A stretch of 5,990 nt of DNA from Candidatus Didemnitutus sp. (GTDB lineage: Bacteria; Verrucomicrobiota; Verrucomicrobiia; Opitutales; Opitutaceae): NCBI GenBank assembly GCA_030682505.1, contig JAUXOH010000445.1, positions 1-5,990 on the forward strand, in the 5' to 3' direction. The notes beneath the pieces are model-generated. The model saw only the letters and a program-made list of their open reading frames with translations. It searched no databases and was not told the origin of the DNA. Position numbers and translations under genes: made by a program. Position 1 is the first letter of the stretch. The number at the start of each line of letters is the position of its first letter. Shown one piece after another: positions 4,389 through 5,990 of the stretch.

Positions 4389-5990
4389 TTACGGCTTTTC
4401 GGTTTCCGTCTCGGGCTTGGTCAGCTCGCGCAGGGGATTCTTCGCGGGATCATCCTTGAACAGCTGGAACTTGGTCTTCACGGGGCGGCGGGGCCAAAAA
4501 TTGTTCTCAAGGTCGCAATCAACCAGCTCTTGTCGCGGATCGAAGGTCACGGACTTCAACTCCTTCGTCGTCATGATGAGCTTGGCGGCTTTCTCGGTAT
4601 TGAAGCGCCAGATTTCCGCCGGCAACTTCATCTCCTCGACGGTGCCGTCGGTGTATTCCACCTGCAGGATGAGCGGCGTGATGAGGCCGCCGACATTGGA
4701 GAAATCGAGGAGATAGAAATTGCGCGCCGTTTGCAGGAGCGCGGGATCGATCTTTTCCTTCTGCAGTTCCTTCAGCAACGCCTCGTATTTCTTCTTCTCG
4801 CTCGGGAGCACGGTGGCCTCGTCGTAATCGTGGTAGAAGTCCTTCAATTCCGGGAACCGGTCGACGCGCTTGGGCAGGGCGGCGTTGCGTTCCCGGGTCA
4901 GCGTTTTCGGCAGGGCCTTTTTTTCGGCCTCGGTTTTCGGTTTTTCGAGCGCGGGATCGCGGGAATCGAGCTGGAGCCACGTGACCTGGTCGATCGACAC
5001 GTCGACGTGATCGACGCCGTAGAACCAGCCGCGCCAGAACCAGTCGAGATCAATGCCGCTCGCGTCTTCCATCGTGCGAAAGAAATCGGCCGGGGTCGGG
5101 CGCTTGAACATCCAGCGCTGGGCATAGGTCTTGAAGGCGTGGTCGAACAGTTCGCGGCCGAGGACGTGTTCGCGGAGGAGAGTGAGCGCCACCGTGGGTT
5201 GGGCGTAACTGTTGTTACCGAGGTCTTCGATCGACTCGGAATTGCTCATGATCGGCACGCGGTTCGCGAGCCGCATGTAGGCGGTGAGGTCGCGCTCGTT
5301 GCGACGATGCGGATAGTCCTGCTCCCACTCCTCCTGCGCGAGCATTTGCACGAAGGAGTTCAGGCCCTCGTCCATCCACGTCCACTGGCGTTCGTCGGAG
5401 TTGACGATCATCGGGAAGTAGTTGTGGCCCACCTCGTGGATCACGACGCCGATGACGCGATACTTGGCGGTCTTGGTGTAAGTGCCGTCCTCCTCGGGGC
5501 GCGGACCGTTGAAGCAGATCATCGGGTATTCCATGCCGCCGCTGAGCCCGCCGAGCACTGACCATGCGACCGGGTAGGGGTAGGCGAAGGAGTAACGCGA
5601 GTAGACTTCGATCGTGTGGGCGATGGCGTGTGTGGAATACTTGTCCCACAAGGGCATCCCCTCCTTCGGGTAAAGGGACATGGCCATCACCGGCTTGCCC
5701 TGGTGGTTGTGGCCGGGGACGGCCATGGCGTCCCAGAGGTATTTGCGGGACGAGGCGAAGGCGAAATCGCGCACCTGCTCGGCACGGAAGACCCATGTCT
5801 TCTTGACCGCGGACTTGGAGGCCTCGGCGGCGACAGCTTCATCGCGCGTCACGATAAAGACCGGCTGCTTGGTTTCGGTCTGCGCGTGTTGGAGCCGTTC
5901 CCGTTGGAGCGCGGTGAGGACGGCCTCGGGATTTTGCAGCGTGCCCGTGGCGGCGACGATGTGATCGGCGGGCACGGTCAGGCGCACGGT
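4389..5990 (-). CDS. M1 family zinc metallopeptidase (gluzincin), 5' end outside the window
   Basis: The final 533 or so residues of an M1 peptidase; the frame is open to the window edge and the visible start is inside the N-terminal beta domain (Leu-Thr-Val-Pro-Ala-Asp-His), so roughly 200 or more residues are missing. Numbering from the codon at 5987-5985: the zinc site is His-Glu-Val-Gly-His at 184-188 (5424-5438) with the third ligand E207, an HEXXH-X18-E arrangement. The substrate-side motif is Gly-Gly-Met-Glu-Tyr-Pro (150-155), where classical aminopeptidases have GAMEN, and Y261 in Asn-Ser-Tyr-Ala-Gln-Pro is the likely catalytic tyrosine. After about 340 comes the C-terminal region typical of Bacteroidota-like M1 proteins, with Leu-Pro-Lys-Arg-Val-Asp-Arg-Phe-Pro-Glu-Leu (371-381) and a beta domain with Ala-Glu-Ile-Trp-Arg (457-461), ending in a charged tail. 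It probably works in the cell envelope; the export signal is not visible. It is first of the visible genes in an operon with DUF6702. Confidence 0.95.
   Translation of the reverse strand, partial: TVRLTVPADHIVAATGTLQNPEAVLTALQRERLQHAQTETKQPVFIVTRDEAVAAEASKSAVKKTWVFRAEQVRDFAFASSRKYLWDAMAVPGHNHQGKPVMAMSLYPKEGMPLWDKYSTHAIAHTIEVYSRYSFAYPYPVAWSVLGGLSGGMEYPMICFNGPRPEEDGTYTKTAKYRVIGVVIHEVGHNYFPMIVNSDERQWTWMDEGLNSFVQMLAQEEWEQDYPHRRNERDLTAYMRLANRVPIMSNSESIEDLGNNSYAQPTVALTLLREHVLGRELFDHAFKTYAQRWMFKRPTPADFFRTMEDASGIDLDWFWRGWFYGVDHVDVSIDQVTWLQLDSRDPALEKPKTEAEKKALPKTLTRERNAALPKRVDRFPELKDFYHDYDEATVLPSEKKKYEALLKELQKEKIDPALLQTARNFYLLDFSNVGGLITPLILQVEYTDGTVEEMKLPAEIWRFNTEKAAKLIMTTKELKSVTFDPRQELVDCDLENNFWPRRPVKTKFQLFKDDPAKNPLRELTKPETETEKP

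Noticed and set aside
4530..5561. 343-residue + strand open frame opposite the M1 peptidase
   Set aside because: The - strand frame has the full zinc peptidase motif set; the antisense frame has no recognisable motif and is a product of high GC at third positions.

Overview
The window is GC-rich, densely coded chromosomal DNA with seven recognisable protein genes and one partial gene running off each end. No rRNA, tRNA, CRISPR array, insertion sequence or phage gene is visible. The longest gap without a gene is 127 bases. The gene families (a proteobacterial-type SlyX, a Bacteroidota-like M1 peptidase paired with DUF6702, and an ENPP-like secreted phosphodiesterase), the high GC and the apparent lack of Shine-Dalgarno sequences suggest a Verrucomicrobiota member, perhaps Opitutaceae. 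That placement is an inference from family memory, not a computed classification.

Layout. At the left edge, on the + strand, are the last 44 codons of a DUF255/thioredoxin-domain protein (YyaL/SSP411 type). It converges on a 412-residue exported nucleotide pyrophosphatase/phosphodiesterase-like enzyme (- strand). This enzyme is transcribed divergently from slyX (+ strand, 68 codons), with 50 bases between them that hold a 10-bp palindrome. slyX converges on a 419-residue membrane-anchored coiled-coil protein (- strand) with a long Ala/Pro/Glu linker and a small beta-rich C-terminal domain that resembles a carbohydrate-binding (CBM20/48-like) fold. A 127-base divergent spacer separates it from an 87-residue orphan gene (+ strand).

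The right half is a - strand cluster, in transcription order: a zinc M1-family metallopeptidase (5' end outside the window), a DUF6702 exported protein starting 6 bases after the peptidase stop, and a 124-residue multi-pass membrane protein 68 bases further on. The peptidase and DUF6702 gene are almost certainly co-transcribed; the membrane protein may be a third member. Together they look like a cell-envelope peptidase unit, but the roles of DUF6702 and the membrane protein are unknown.

I see no clear defence, mobile or biosynthetic system. The least explained items are the coiled-coil/CBM-like protein, the DUF6702 partner and membrane protein of the peptidase, and the 87-residue orphan.
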